The notes beneath the pieces were generated by a model that saw only the letters and a list, made by a program, of their open reading frames with translations, searched no databases and was not told where the DNA came from. Of a stretch of DNA of 64,000 bases, positions 1-7,701 are shown one piece after another. Every line of letters starts with the position of its first letter. Positions within the stretch are counted from its first letter, which is position 1. Both the position numbers and the translations under genes were made by a program. Source of the DNA: Alphaproteobacteria bacterium (lineage in GTDB: Bacteria; Pseudomonadota; Alphaproteobacteria; Rhizobiales; Devosiaceae); assembly GCA_018828145.1 (NCBI GenBank), contig JAHJWO010000010.1, positions 62,001 to 126,000 on the forward strand, given 5' to 3'.

Positions 1-594
1 GGGGCGCTGGCCTATCTGGTCCCCGCTTTGACCCGGACCTTTGGCGGCCCCACCGGCTATCTGCTGTCGCTGCTCGCCTATTGGCTCGGCTTCTGCCTGC
101 CGGTTATCGCCCTGCATGTACGCGGACGGCGCAGTCCACACCTCTTTTCCGAGCGGCTGGCCTGGCGGGACTGGTTCATCCCAGCTCTCCTGCTATTGCA
201 GCTGGGCGTGATCAGCCTCGTGGCGATGACGCCCCATACCTCCATGCTGACCACGCATGGCGCCATGCTCGCGGCGCTGATCGGCGTCATCAATGGTCCG
301 CTTGAAGAAATCGCCTGGCGCGGCGGCTTCATGACCCGCTTTGCCGATCGGCCGCGCCTGGGCTTCTGGCTCGGCTGGCTGCTCTTTACCCTCTGGCATG
401 TGCCGCTGGCGCTGAGCCACGATATCGTCTTCGAGGGCGGCTGGATGGCGCTGGTCGGCGGCGCGGCCGCGCTGGGCCTGTTCTGGAACTGGATCGCCTG
501 GCGCACCGGTTCGGTCTTCTGGACATCCATCGCCCACGCCCTCACCAATATCATGGCCTTCTGGGTGCTGTTCGACGGCAACGGCTTCGTGTGA
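1..594 (+). CDS. CPBP family intramembrane metalloprotease, 5' end outside window
   Basis: A multi-pass membrane protein of the CPBP/CAAX-protease (Abi) family, which cleaves peptide bonds inside the membrane. The reading frame is open from base 1, so the N-terminus is missing; about 197 codons are visible. The three family motifs are present: the glutamate pair and arginine in EEIAWRGG (about 304-327), the F-x-x-x-H motif in LFTLWHVP (about 382-405) and the final H-x-x-x-N in HALTNIM (about 535-555). The rest is hydrophobic helices. Its substrate cannot be told from the sequence. It converges on the DUF1127 gene. Confidence 0.85.
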   Translation, partial: GALAYLVPALTRTFGGPTGYLLSLLAYWLGFCLPVIALHVRGRRSPHLFSERLAWRDWFIPALLLLQLGVISLVAMTPHTSMLTTHGAMLAALIGVINGPLEEIAWRGGFMTRFADRPRLGFWLGWLLFTLWHVPLALSHDIVFEGGWMALVGGAAALGLFWNWIAWRTGSVFWTSIAHALTNIMAFWVLFDGNGFV

Positions 595-623
595 GCCGGC
601 GGCGGCGCGTGCCGACCGCCGGC
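595..623. terminator. Stem-loop between convergent genes
   Basis: Perfect 8-bp arms GCCGGCGG (595-602) and CCGCCGGC (616-623) lie directly after the protease stop codon. There is no T-run, so Rho-independent termination is only plausible. The position between convergent genes is what favours it. Confidence 0.4.
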
Positions 624-630
624 CCCAGGG

Positions 631-915
631 TCAATCTAGCCTATCCCTGTTGCGATAGTCGAACTGCTTGCGCATGGCGTCGAGCAGCATGGGCGGCGGT
701 TGGCGCCTCTTGAGCACGGCATGCAGGTCCAGCGGCTCAAGGCCGATATCATAGAGCAGCCGGCTGTCGAGCCGGGACAGCATGATATGGGTCTGGGCGG
801 CCCGGTTATGCCGGCGCAGCCGCACCAGCAGGCGCAGCAGGCGCCACTTGAAAGCAGTCAGGGATGTGAGGCGCGGACGGGCGTCAAAACGCAGGCCGCT
901 GTCGATAACGGTCAT
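631..915 (-). CDS. DUF1127 domain small protein
   Basis: A 94-residue basic protein with the DUF1127 (YjiS-like) signature near its centre, LSRLDSRLLYDIGLEPLDL. In alphaproteobacteria such small arginine-rich proteins have been linked to RNA binding and to phosphate or carbon metabolism; the role of this copy is unknown. The N-terminal half is strongly basic (LLRLLVRLRRHNRAAQ). The start is supported by an AGGAGAA ribosome-binding site just upstream. A 30-bp perfect palindrome (933-962) sits immediately upstream of that site and may affect its expression. Confidence 0.8.
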   Translation of the reverse strand: MTVIDSGLRFDARPRLTSLTAFKWRLLRLLVRLRRHNRAAQTHIMLSRLDSRLLYDIGLEPLDLHAVLKRRQPPPMLLDAMRKQFDYRNRDRLD

Positions 916-932
916 TGAACTTCTCCTGAAAA

Positions 933-962
933 CCAGGGGCCATGCCGCGGCATGGCCCCTGG
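933..962 (-). terminator. Perfect 30-bp palindrome, likely terminator of the methyltransferase gene
   Basis: The 14-bp arms CCAGGGGCCATGCC (933-946) and GGCATGGCCCCTGG (949-962) flank a self-complementary GC, so the whole element is a perfect palindrome. On the minus strand it follows the homocysteine methyltransferase stop and is followed by TTTT, as an intrinsic terminator would be. It also lies directly upstream of the DUF1127 ribosome-binding site. Confidence 0.65.
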
Positions 963-979
963 CTATTGGTTGGGATGGA

Positions 980-1933
980 TCAGGCAGCCAGCTGCGGCAG
1001 GCAGTGGTGGCAGATGGCGCCGATATGGCGGTGATCGGTGCCGCAGCACCCGCCGATCACCCGTATATTGGGCAGCAGCGGCAGGATGCGCTGGTAGCGT
1101 TGCGCCAGGTCCTGCCAGTCACCGATATCGAGCACCTCGCTCTCATCGAGCTCGGCATGGCTCTTCATCGAGGCATTGACGCGCAGGCCCCCGATCCGGT
1201 CCACCCAGCTCCCCGCATGGCGGATGGTGCTGGCGAAGTGGATCGGATGCACGCAGTTGATCATGTAGTAGGCCGGTGACCCGCCGGTCGCCGCCTCCAC
1301 TTCACCAATCGCCTGGCCCAGCGGCTTGCCGCCAGGCAGCCTGCCATCGGTTTCGAGCGTGAAGGACAGCACGCACGGCAACCCCGCCGCCGCGGCCAGC
1401 TTGGCAATGCCGATCGCCTCGGGCGTATTGGTGAGCGTATAGGCCGTCACCAGGTCCGCCTCGGCCTCGGCAAAAGCTGCCACCTGCCCGTCATGATAGC
1501 GCATGGCCTCTTCGACGCTCATCGCGCCATCATATTGCCAGGCATCGCGCCGCGGCCCGATAGCCCCGCTCACCACCGTGGGCACGCCCGATGCATGAAA
1601 GCTCTCCGCCACGTCGCGGCAGAAGCGGACGGCCCCGATATTGACCGCACGCAGGCGCTCGGCATCATAGCCCACCAGCGCACCCCAATCAGGATTGGCC
1701 CGCCAGGTATTGGTGTCGAACAGGAAACCCTGTCCGGCATTGCGGGCAATCCCGATATAGGGCCGGTAATATTCGCGCATCGCCTGCCGGCCCTGCTCGC
1801 TGTCATTGAGCTGGAACACGCTGAAATGGGGCAGGTCATGCCCTTCGTTGAAGATCATATGCGTCTCGATACCGCCATCGGTGACGAACATCTGTCCGGA
1901 TAGCTGTGGCAGGGTCTTGCTCTGCTTTGCCAT
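980..1933 (-). CDS. Homocysteine S-methyltransferase family protein
   Basis: A 317-residue zinc-dependent methyltransferase of the MmuM/BHMT family, which moves a methyl group to homocysteine to form methionine; the donor is not predictable here. The first zinc cysteine is in INCVHP (about residue 225), and the paired zinc cysteines are in the C-terminal GGCCGTDHRHI. The N-terminal FVTDGGIETH matches the family's D-G-x-x-x-x-L-like opening. The ATG at 1933 is chosen over upstream in-frame starts because GGAGG lies at good spacing before it and the family starts near there. A structured leader upstream may respond to SAM. Confidence 0.85.
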   Translation of the reverse strand: MAKQSKTLPQLSGQMFVTDGGIETHMIFNEGHDLPHFSVFQLNDSEQGRQAMREYYRPYIGIARNAGQGFLFDTNTWRANPDWGALVGYDAERLRAVNIGAVRFCRDVAESFHASGVPTVVSGAIGPRRDAWQYDGAMSVEEAMRYHDGQVAAFAEAEADLVTAYTLTNTPEAIGIAKLAAAAGLPCVLSFTLETDGRLPGGKPLGQAIGEVEAATGGSPAYYMINCVHPIHFASTIRHAGSWVDRIGGLRVNASMKSHAELDESEVLDIGDWQDLAQRYQRILPLLPNIRVIGGCCGTDHRHIGAICHHCLPQLAA

Positions 1934-1950
1934 TTTGGCCTCCATTGCGA

Positions 1951-2000
1951 CTTGATTTAGCCAGTGAGGCGGCGCTACATCTTGGCCGCCGGTGGTCAAG
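1951..2000 (-). promoter_or_regulatory. Structured leader, possible SAM-II-like pseudoknot
   Basis: Read on the minus strand, stem GGCGGC (1990-1985) pairs with GCCGCC (1973-1968) around the loop CAAGATGTAGC. The loop's TAGC can pair with GCTA in the downstream GGCTAAATCAAG, giving an H-type pseudoknot. An outer CTTGA/TCAAG helix closes the element. GCTAAA close to the ribosome-binding site recalls the SAM-II aptamer, and the downstream gene makes methionine. No full match to the SAM-II consensus could be made by eye. Confidence 0.3.
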
Positions 2001-2140
2001 TGATGCCCCGGATCGGCAGCGCGCATCTAGCAGACTTGCGGTCCAGTCTGTTGCAGCCTGCTATTTCCTTTTGCGATCAATAGTTTGCAGTGCCAGGCGG
2101 GCCCACGACCGCGTTTTCGCCCGCATTGCAAAGCTCAAAA

Positions 2141-2159
2141 ACTGTACTGGCGGTACAGT
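2141..2159. promoter_or_regulatory. Palindromic operator of the TetR regulator
   Basis: A perfect inverted repeat, ACTGTAC (2141-2147), 5-nt spacer, GTACAGT (2153-2159), ends 19 bp before the TetR start codon. Size, symmetry and position fit TetR-family autoregulation. The methyltransferase is divergent from here and could share control. Confidence 0.7.
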
Positions 2160-2178
2160 CAGCAGCGAGGGCGGACCC

Positions 2179-2799
2179 ATGTTCAGGAAGGCGACCAAGG
2201 GGCAGGAAACCCGCGAACGGCTCCTGGCCATTGCCGAAACCTCGGTACTGGCCAAGGGCTTTGCCGCCACCTCGATCGAGGAGGTGATCGCCGAGGCGGG
2301 CATCACCAAGTCCGGCTTTTTCTATCATTTCTCCGACAAGAATGCCCTGGCCCACGAAATGCTGCAGCGCTACGTGGCCGCCAATGACGAGATCTTCGAG
2401 GAGCTGTTCGGCCGCGGCGCCGAACTCGCCGATGACCCGCTGCAGAGCTTTCTCATCGGCCTCAAGCTCTTGGCCGAGACCATGGCTGACCTGCCCAATG
2501 GCCATCCGGGGTGCCTCATCGCCAGCGTCTGCTATCAGGAGCGCCTGTTCGACCACACCGTGCGCCAGCTCACTGCCGACTCGGTCCACAAGTGGAATGC
2601 CTTCTTCCGCGAGCGCATCGACGCCATCGCCGCCGCCCATCCCCCGGCCGAGCCGGTCGACCTCGATCAACTCGCCGGCATGATGAGCTGCATCGTCGAT
2701 GGCGGCATTATCATGAGCAAGACGCTGGGCGACCCATCCATCCTGCCCAAGCAGATTCTGCTGTTCCGCAGCTATGTCAAACTGCTGTTCCAGCCCTGA
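2179..2799 (+). CDS. TetR/AcrR family transcriptional regulator
   Basis: A 206-residue repressor-type regulator. The N-terminal helix-turn-helix is typical: ETRERLLAIAETSVLAKGF, then TSIEEVIAEAGITKSGFFYHF with the conserved F-Y-x-H-F. The C-terminal ligand domain (about residues 75-206) gives no clear ligand. ATG 2179 is chosen because it starts just before the DNA-binding domain; upstream in-frame starts would add an unrelated stretch that includes the operator. A perfect palindrome 19 bp upstream suggests autoregulation. It is divergent from the homocysteine methyltransferase and followed by leuB after about 120 bp. Confidence 0.9.
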   Translation: MFRKATKGQETRERLLAIAETSVLAKGFAATSIEEVIAEAGITKSGFFYHFSDKNALAHEMLQRYVAANDEIFEELFGRGAELADDPLQSFLIGLKLLAETMADLPNGHPGCLIASVCYQERLFDHTVRQLTADSVHKWNAFFRERIDAIAAAHPPAEPVDLDQLAGMMSCIVDGGIIMSKTLGDPSILPKQILLFRSYVKLLFQP

Positions 2800-2920
2800 G
2801 GCATGATCGCGGCGCCGCTGCTGGACGAATCCGCGCCGCCCGTCCTTGCGCGAGCCCCCAAAAACCCGCTATGTGCCCCGCCAAGGTGTACCCACCAGTA
2901 CGGCGAGGAGCTTTCCCATC

Positions 2921-4021
2921 ATGGCCACCCATTCCCTATTCCTCTTGCCCGGCGACGGCATCGGCACCGAGATCATGGTCGAGGTCGAAAAGCTGATCGC
3001 CTGGACCAATGCCGAGCAGCTCACCGATTTCTCGACCGATACGGGTCTGGCCGGCGGCGCCGCCTATGACGCCCATCAGGTCGCCATCACCGATGAGGAT
3101 ACGGAAAAGGCCAAGGCCGCCGATGCGGTGATCTTCGGCGCCGTGGGCGGCCCGAAGTGGGACAATGTCCCCTATGAGCACCGCCCGGAAGCCGCGCTCC
3201 TGCGCCTGCGCAAGGAAATGGCCGTGTTCGCCAATCTGCGCCCCGCCATCTGCTACCCGGCCCTGGCCGACGCCTCCTCGCTCAAGCGCGAACTTGTCGA
3301 AGGCCTCGATATCCTCATCGTGCGCGAGCTGACCGGCGGCGTCTATTTCGGCGAGCCCAAGACCATCACCGATCTCGGCGATGGCCAGAAGCGCGCCATC
3401 GACACCCAGGTCTACGAAACCTACGAAATCGACCGCATCGCCCGCGTCGCCTTCGACCTCGCCCGCACCCGCAACAACAAGGTGCACTCGGCCGACAAGA
3501 AGAACGTGATGAAGTCCGGCGTGCTCTGGGACGAAGTGGTCAAGGGCGTCGGCAAGGACTATGCCGATGTCGAGCTGCACCATATCCTGGCCGATAACGC
3601 CGCCATGCAGCTGGTGCGCAATCCCAAGCAGTTCGACGTCATGGTCACCGATAACCTGTTCGGCGACATCCTCTCCGACGTCGCCGCCATGCTGACCGGC
3701 TCGCTGGGCATGCTGCCCTCGGCGTCCCTCGGCGCGTCCGATCCGGTCACCGGCAAGCGCAAGGCCTTCTACGAGCCCGTGCACGGCTCGGCCCCCGACA
3801 TTGCCGGCAAGGGCATTGCCAACCCCATCGCCATGATCGCCTCGGTCGCCATGGCCCTGCGCTACAGCTTCGGCATGATCGAGCTGGCCACCAATATCGA
3901 AAACGCCATCTCCGCCGTGCTCTCGGACGGCCTGCGCACCGGCGACATCGCCCAGGACAACCGCCGGACCGTCGGCACCGAGGAAATGGGCGCAGCCATC
4001 CTGGCCAAGCTGAAGTCGTAA
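2921..4021 (+). CDS. leuB: 3-isopropylmalate dehydrogenase
   Basis: A 366-residue cytoplasmic enzyme of leucine synthesis. It oxidatively decarboxylates 3-isopropylmalate with NAD+. The sequence shows the N-terminal LPGDGIGTE, the substrate-binding region around [16 protein letters not shown], the catalytic lysine segment [12 protein letters not shown], the metal-binding [20 protein letters not shown] and the NAD-binding [18 protein letters not shown]. Length is normal for LeuB. ATG 2921 has an upstream GAGGAG. The leuC and leuD partners are not in this window. A bidirectional terminator follows. Confidence 0.97.
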   Translation: MATHSLFLLPGDGIGTEIMVEVEKLIAWTNAEQLTDFSTDTGLAGGAAYDAHQVAITDEDTEKAKAADAVIFGAVGGPKWDNVPYEHRPEAALLRLRKEMAVFANLRPAICYPALADASSLKRELVEGLDILIVRELTGGVYFGEPKTITDLGDGQKRAIDTQVYETYEIDRIARVAFDLARTRNNKVHSADKKNVMKSGVLWDEVVKGVGKDYADVELHHILADNAAMQLVRNPKQFDVMVTDNLFGDILSDVAAMLTGSLGMLPSASLGASDPVTGKRKAFYEPVHGSAPDIAGKGIANPIAMIASVAMALRYSFGMIELATNIENAISAVLSDGLRTGDIAQDNRRTVGTEEMGAAILAKLKS

Positions 4022-4086
4022 CCGGCCTTTCAGTCGACACCCTCCCCCGGTGCCGCGCGGCAGGTGCTCGTCGATCTTGAACAACA

Positions 4087-4118
4087 AAAAGCCCCGGCGC
4101 TCGCGCACCGGGGCTTTT
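4087..4118. terminator. Bidirectional intrinsic terminator
   Basis: Arms AAAAGCCCCGG (4087-4097) and CCGGGGCTTTT (4108-4118) form a strong stem with an A-run on one side and a T-run on the other. It serves both convergent genes, leuB and rpsP. Confidence 0.85.
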
Positions 4119-4139
4119 GCAATTCATGCGACCAGCAGC

Positions 4140-4556
4140 TTACTCGGCGGCAGGCGCTTCGTCGGCAGCGGCTTCCTCGACCGGAGCGGCCTTGGGAGCG
4201 TTCTTGGCTTCTTCGATGGCGGCAGCCTTGGCGGCCTTCTCGTCAGCGCGTGCCACGGCCTTTTCGCCCGGCTTGCCCTTGTTGGGGTTGCTGCGGGCTT
4301 CACGGTTGGCAACGCCAGCCGTGTCGAGGAAGCGCAGCACGCGGTCGGTCGGCTGGGCGCCGACGCTCAGCCAATGCTTGGCGCGCTCGACATTGAGCAC
4401 CACGCGGCCTTCATTGTCCTTGGCCAGCAGCGGGTTGAACGTGCCGAGCTTTTCGATGAAGCGGCCGTCGCGGGGCGAGCGGGCATCGGCAACGACGATA
4501 TGGTAGAACGGGCGCTTCTTGGTGCCACCACGGGCGAGACGGAGCTTGAGGGCCAT
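4140..4556 (-). CDS. rpsP: 30S ribosomal protein S16
   Basis: The 138-residue small-subunit protein S16. The N-terminal 80 residues are classic: [20 protein letters not shown], then [15 protein letters not shown] and the helix [16 protein letters not shown] long Ala/Lys/Glu-rich tail (about residues 90-138) extends beyond the roughly 80-residue bacterial core; such tails are common in alphaproteobacteria. It lies 29 bp downstream of ffh. The usual rimM-trmD-rplS continuation is absent: a terminator follows, then leuB. Confidence 0.97.
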   Translation of the reverse strand: MALKLRLARGGTKKRPFYHIVVADARSPRDGRFIEKLGTFNPLLAKDNEGRVVLNVERAKHWLSVGAQPTDRVLRFLDTAGVANREARSNPNKGKPGEKAVARADEKAAKAAAIEEAKNAPKAAPVEEAAADEAPAAE

Positions 4557-4585
4557 TTTGGTATCCTTGAGTTAGGTTGAGACGA

Positions 4586-6169
4586 TTATTTCTTCTTGCC
4601 CAGGCCGGGAAGGCCGGGGAAACGGGGAACACCGCCGAGCCCGGGCAGGCCCGAACCGGAGGTCTTGAGCAGCGCGCCGACATCGCTCGGCAGCTTTTCG
4701 GTCAGCTGGGGTGTCTGCACCGAGGGCAGGCCCTTGAGCTGGTTGGGGTCGATGCCGGCCTGGCGGGCCATGGCCTCGAGCTGGGCCGGGTCCATTTTGC
4801 TCATGTCGGGCATGCCGCCGAGCATATTGCCCATCTTGCCGCCAAACATGCCGCCCAGCGCACCCATGCCGCCCTTGCCGACCTTCTTCATCATGTCGGC
4901 CATCTGGCGGTGCTGCTTGGCGAGCTTGTTGATCTCGCTCACCTCGACGCCCGCGCCGGCGGCAATGCGCTTGCGGCGGCTGGCATTGAGCAGGTCGGGA
5001 TTGGCGCGCTCTTTCTTGGTCATCGAATTGATGATGGCGATCTGGCGATCGAACACCTTCTCGTCGACATTGGAATTGGCCATGGCCTTCTTGAGCTGGC
5101 CGGCGCCGGGCAGCATGCCCATCAACCCGCCCATGCCACCCATCTTCTTCATCTGGATGAGCTGGTTGCGCAGGTCGTCGAGGTCGAAGCTGCCCTTCTT
5201 GAGCTTGCGCGCCATCTTCTGCGCGTCTTCGGCCGAGACGTGCTCGGCGGCCTTTTCGACCAGCGAGACGATGTCGCCCATGCCCAGGATTCGGTCGGCA
5301 ATACGCGAAGGATGGAAATCCTCCAGCGCATCCATCTTTTCGCCGACGCCGATCAGCTTGATCGGCTTGCCGGTCGCCGCGCGCATCGAGAGCGCCGCGC
5401 CGCCACGGCCATCGCCATCGACGCGCGTCATCACGATGCCGGTCACATCGAGCCGGCTGTCAAAGCTGCGCGCGACATTGATCGCGTCCTGGCCGGTCAG
5501 CGCATCGACGACCAGCAGGATTTCATGCGGGCTGGCAATGGCCTTGATCTCGGCCGTTTCGGCCATCAGCTCTTCGTCGATATGGGTGCGGCCGGCCGTA
5601 TCGAGGATCAGCACGTCATAGCCGCCCAGGCGCGCCTCGCGCTCGGCGCGGCGGGCGATCTGCACCGGAGTTTCCGTCGTGACGATGGCCAGCGTATCGA
5701 CGCCCACCTGCTCGCCCAGCACCCGCAGCTGCTCCATCGCGGCCGGGCGGCGCGTATCGAGCGAGGCGAGCAGCACCTTCTTCTTGTTGCGCTCGGTCAG
5801 CCGCTTGGCGATCTTGGCGGTCGTCGTGGTCTTGCCCGAGCCCTGCAGGCCCACCATCAGCAGCGTCACCGGCGCCTTGGCATTGAGGTCGATCGGCACG
5901 GCATCCGAGCCGAGCACCGCAACCAGCTCGTCATTGACGATCTTGACGACCTGCTGGCCCGGCGTCACCGAACGGGTCACCTCGGCGCCCACGGCGCGCT
6001 CGCGCACCTGCTCGACAAACGCCCGGACCACTTCGAGCGAGACGTCGGCCTCGATCAGCGCGCGGCGAATCTCGCGCATCGCCGCATCGACGTCGGCGGC
6101 ATTGAGCGCACCGCGTCCGCGCAGTCCTTCGAAGATTTTGCCAAGCCGGTCGCTTAAGCTCTCAAACAT
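4586..6169 (-). CDS. ffh: Signal recognition particle protein Ffh (SRP54)
   Basis: The 527-residue GTPase that binds signal peptides on nascent chains and, with the SRP RNA, delivers ribosomes to FtsY at the membrane. An N-terminal helical domain precedes the G domain with P-loop GLQGSGKTTTTAK, DTRRPAAMEQL and DTAGRTHIDEELM. The C-terminal M domain is methionine- and glycine-rich (MKKMGGMGGLMGMLPGAG, later GGMFGGKMGNMLGG). Length is slightly above the roughly 450-500 typical, because of the glycine/proline-rich tail. Its receptor gene ftsY is in this window at 13.4 kb. No SRP RNA gene was found beside it. Confidence 0.97.
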   Translation of the reverse strand: MFESLSDRLGKIFEGLRGRGALNAADVDAAMREIRRALIEADVSLEVVRAFVEQVRERAVGAEVTRSVTPGQQVVKIVNDELVAVLGSDAVPIDLNAKAPVTLLMVGLQGSGKTTTTAKIAKRLTERNKKKVLLASLDTRRPAAMEQLRVLGEQVGVDTLAIVTTETPVQIARRAEREARLGGYDVLILDTAGRTHIDEELMAETAEIKAIASPHEILLVVDALTGQDAINVARSFDSRLDVTGIVMTRVDGDGRGGAALSMRAATGKPIKLIGVGEKMDALEDFHPSRIADRILGMGDIVSLVEKAAEHVSAEDAQKMARKLKKGSFDLDDLRNQLIQMKKMGGMGGLMGMLPGAGQLKKAMANSNVDEKVFDRQIAIINSMTKKERANPDLLNASRRKRIAAGAGVEVSEINKLAKQHRQMADMMKKVGKGGMGALGGMFGGKMGNMLGGMPDMSKMDPAQLEAMARQAGIDPNQLKGLPSVQTPQLTEKLPSDVGALLKTSGSGLPGLGGVPRFPGLPGLGKKK

Positions 6170-6461
6170 TGTCCGTCCTTGTTCTCACCGGTCGATCCGG
6201 CAGAGATAGGATCCATCAGTCCAAACGCCAAACCCACCCGCGGGCGCAACGCGCTGGCGGATGGTGGCCTCCGGGATCGGTTTATACCCTTGGGGGGTCC
6301 CGGTCGGCTGGTCAGGAGCAAAGCCTGATGAATGGGCGCGGTGTAGGGGAAACCACCCGCTGAGTCAAGGAAAGCGCAAGCGGCCCGGCGGCGCGACCCC
6401 GGTCTGGGCCGCGTTACCCATCGCCACCGATTCTGTGCACCGGTTAAGGAACTTGTGCCAA

Positions 6462-7700
6462 ATGCCCGCTACAATCGGGCCCACCACGTCAATTTCGGAC
6501 GATCAGCCAATGAGCCTGCCGGCAGGGCCGACCCTGACCAATGCCACAACGAGCGCCCCTGCGGCGCTCGATTTCGTGTTGTTCGACAGCTTGGCGACGG
6601 CCGAGTCCGCCTGGCGCGCGCTCGAAGCCGTGGCGGTGCTCACTCCGTATCAGCGCTTTGACTGGCTTGCGGGCCTCGTCGCCTCGGGGCTCGAAAGCGG
6701 CGCCGGCCTCTGCGTCGCGCTGGTCCGCCGCAATGGCCGCGCCGTTGCCCTCCTGCCCCTGCGCATCACCCGCCGCTTCGGCCTTGCCACCGCCCGGATG
6801 CTGGGCACCGACCAGTCCAATTGCGACTGGCTGGTCACCCTGCCCGATTTTGCCCCCGACGCCGCCCAGCTGCGCGATCTGCTCGCCCGCATCGGCCGCG
6901 AGGCCGGGGGCATCGATATTCTCTCCCTGCTCAATCAGCCGGCGCAATGGCAGGGCAAGCCCAATGCCATGCTGGCGCTGGGCCGCTCGCCCGGCGCCTC
7001 CAATCTCTACACCGCCACCATCGGCCCCACCCCGGTGCCCTATATCGAGCATCGCCTCGCCACCAAGCGCCGCAGCAATATCAAGCGCGGCATCCGCCGG
7101 CTGGTCGAGCTCCACGGCCCGGTCCGGGTGGTCCGCGTCGGCGATGCGGCGACGCTCGACAAGGTCCACGCCGCCTTCCTCGAGCAGCGCGCCCTGCGCT
7201 TTGAGGAAATGGGCATCCGCAATATCTTTGCCGAGCCCGGTTTCATGCGCTTCTTCCGCCAGCTCGCCATCGACAGCTTCGACGAGGAGCGACCGGCGCT
7301 GACGCTGCATGCGCTCTATGCGGGCGACGAAATCCTCGCCACCTGCTGGGGCGCCATGGCCGGCAATCATTATTCCCAATATATCAATTCCACCGCCGCC
7401 GGCCCGGCCGCCAAATATAGCCTCATGGCCGTGCTCATCGCCGAGGTGATGGACGATCTGACCCAGTCGGGCATCATCACCTTCGACATGGGCCTGGGCG
7501 ATTTCGAGTACAAGGTCGAGTGGACCGAGCCCGAGCCGGTCTTTCACAGCGTCATCGCGCTGACCGCCAGGGGCCGGATCGCCGCACGCCTGCTCGAGCA
7601 GCGCGCCGCCATCAAGCGGGTGATCAAGCAGACGCCCGCCCTCTGGTCCGCCGCCCGCGCCCTGCGCCGCCAGTTGCTGCGCTTCCGCGGCAGGCCCTGA
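6462..7700 (+). CDS. CelD/FemAB-like acyltransferase (GNAT fold), copy 1
   Basis: About 412 residues. The C-terminal half matches the CelD/BcsL-type Acetyltransf_6 (FemAB-like) fold: TKRRSNIKRGIRRLVELHG begins the domain, FLEQRALRFEEMGIRNIF follows, and the segment LHALYAGDEILATCWGAMAG to YSLMAVLIAEVMDDL and FDMGLGDFEYKVEW completes it. Related proteins are tied to polysaccharide or cell-surface acylation. The substrate is unknown. An alternative ATG at 6510 is possible; 6462 has AAGGA at somewhat long spacing. The next gene is a paralogue 1 bp downstream, so the two are probably co-transcribed. Confidence 0.75.
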   Translation: MPATIGPTTSISDDQPMSLPAGPTLTNATTSAPAALDFVLFDSLATAESAWRALEAVAVLTPYQRFDWLAGLVASGLESGAGLCVALVRRNGRAVALLPLRITRRFGLATARMLGTDQSNCDWLVTLPDFAPDAAQLRDLLARIGREAGGIDILSLLNQPAQWQGKPNAMLALGRSPGASNLYTATIGPTPVPYIEHRLATKRRSNIKRGIRRLVELHGPVRVVRVGDAATLDKVHAAFLEQRALRFEEMGIRNIFAEPGFMRFFRQLAIDSFDEERPALTLHALYAGDEILATCWGAMAGNHYSQYINSTAAGPAAKYSLMAVLIAEVMDDLTQSGIITFDMGLGDFEYKVEWTEPEPVFHSVIALTARGRIAARLLEQRAAIKRVIKQTPALWSAARALRRQLLRFRGRP

Positions 7701-7701
7701 C

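Noticed and set aside
2936-4108. A 390-codon open frame on the minus strand
   Set aside because: Antisense to leuB, and it runs into the terminator region; no recognisable domain.
4577-6157. A 526-codon open frame on the plus strand
   Set aside because: It lies wholly antisense to ffh and is His/Ala/Leu-rich, the pattern produced by GC-rich codons read backwards. No family motif or ribosome-binding site.
6170-6461. Possible SRP RNA gene beside ffh (GGTCAGGAGC-like sequence near 6311)
   Set aside because: The conserved GGAAGGAAGCAGCC apical motif is absent; only a short TCAGG/CCTGA hairpin is present. Nothing else recognisable was seen in this 292-bp gap.
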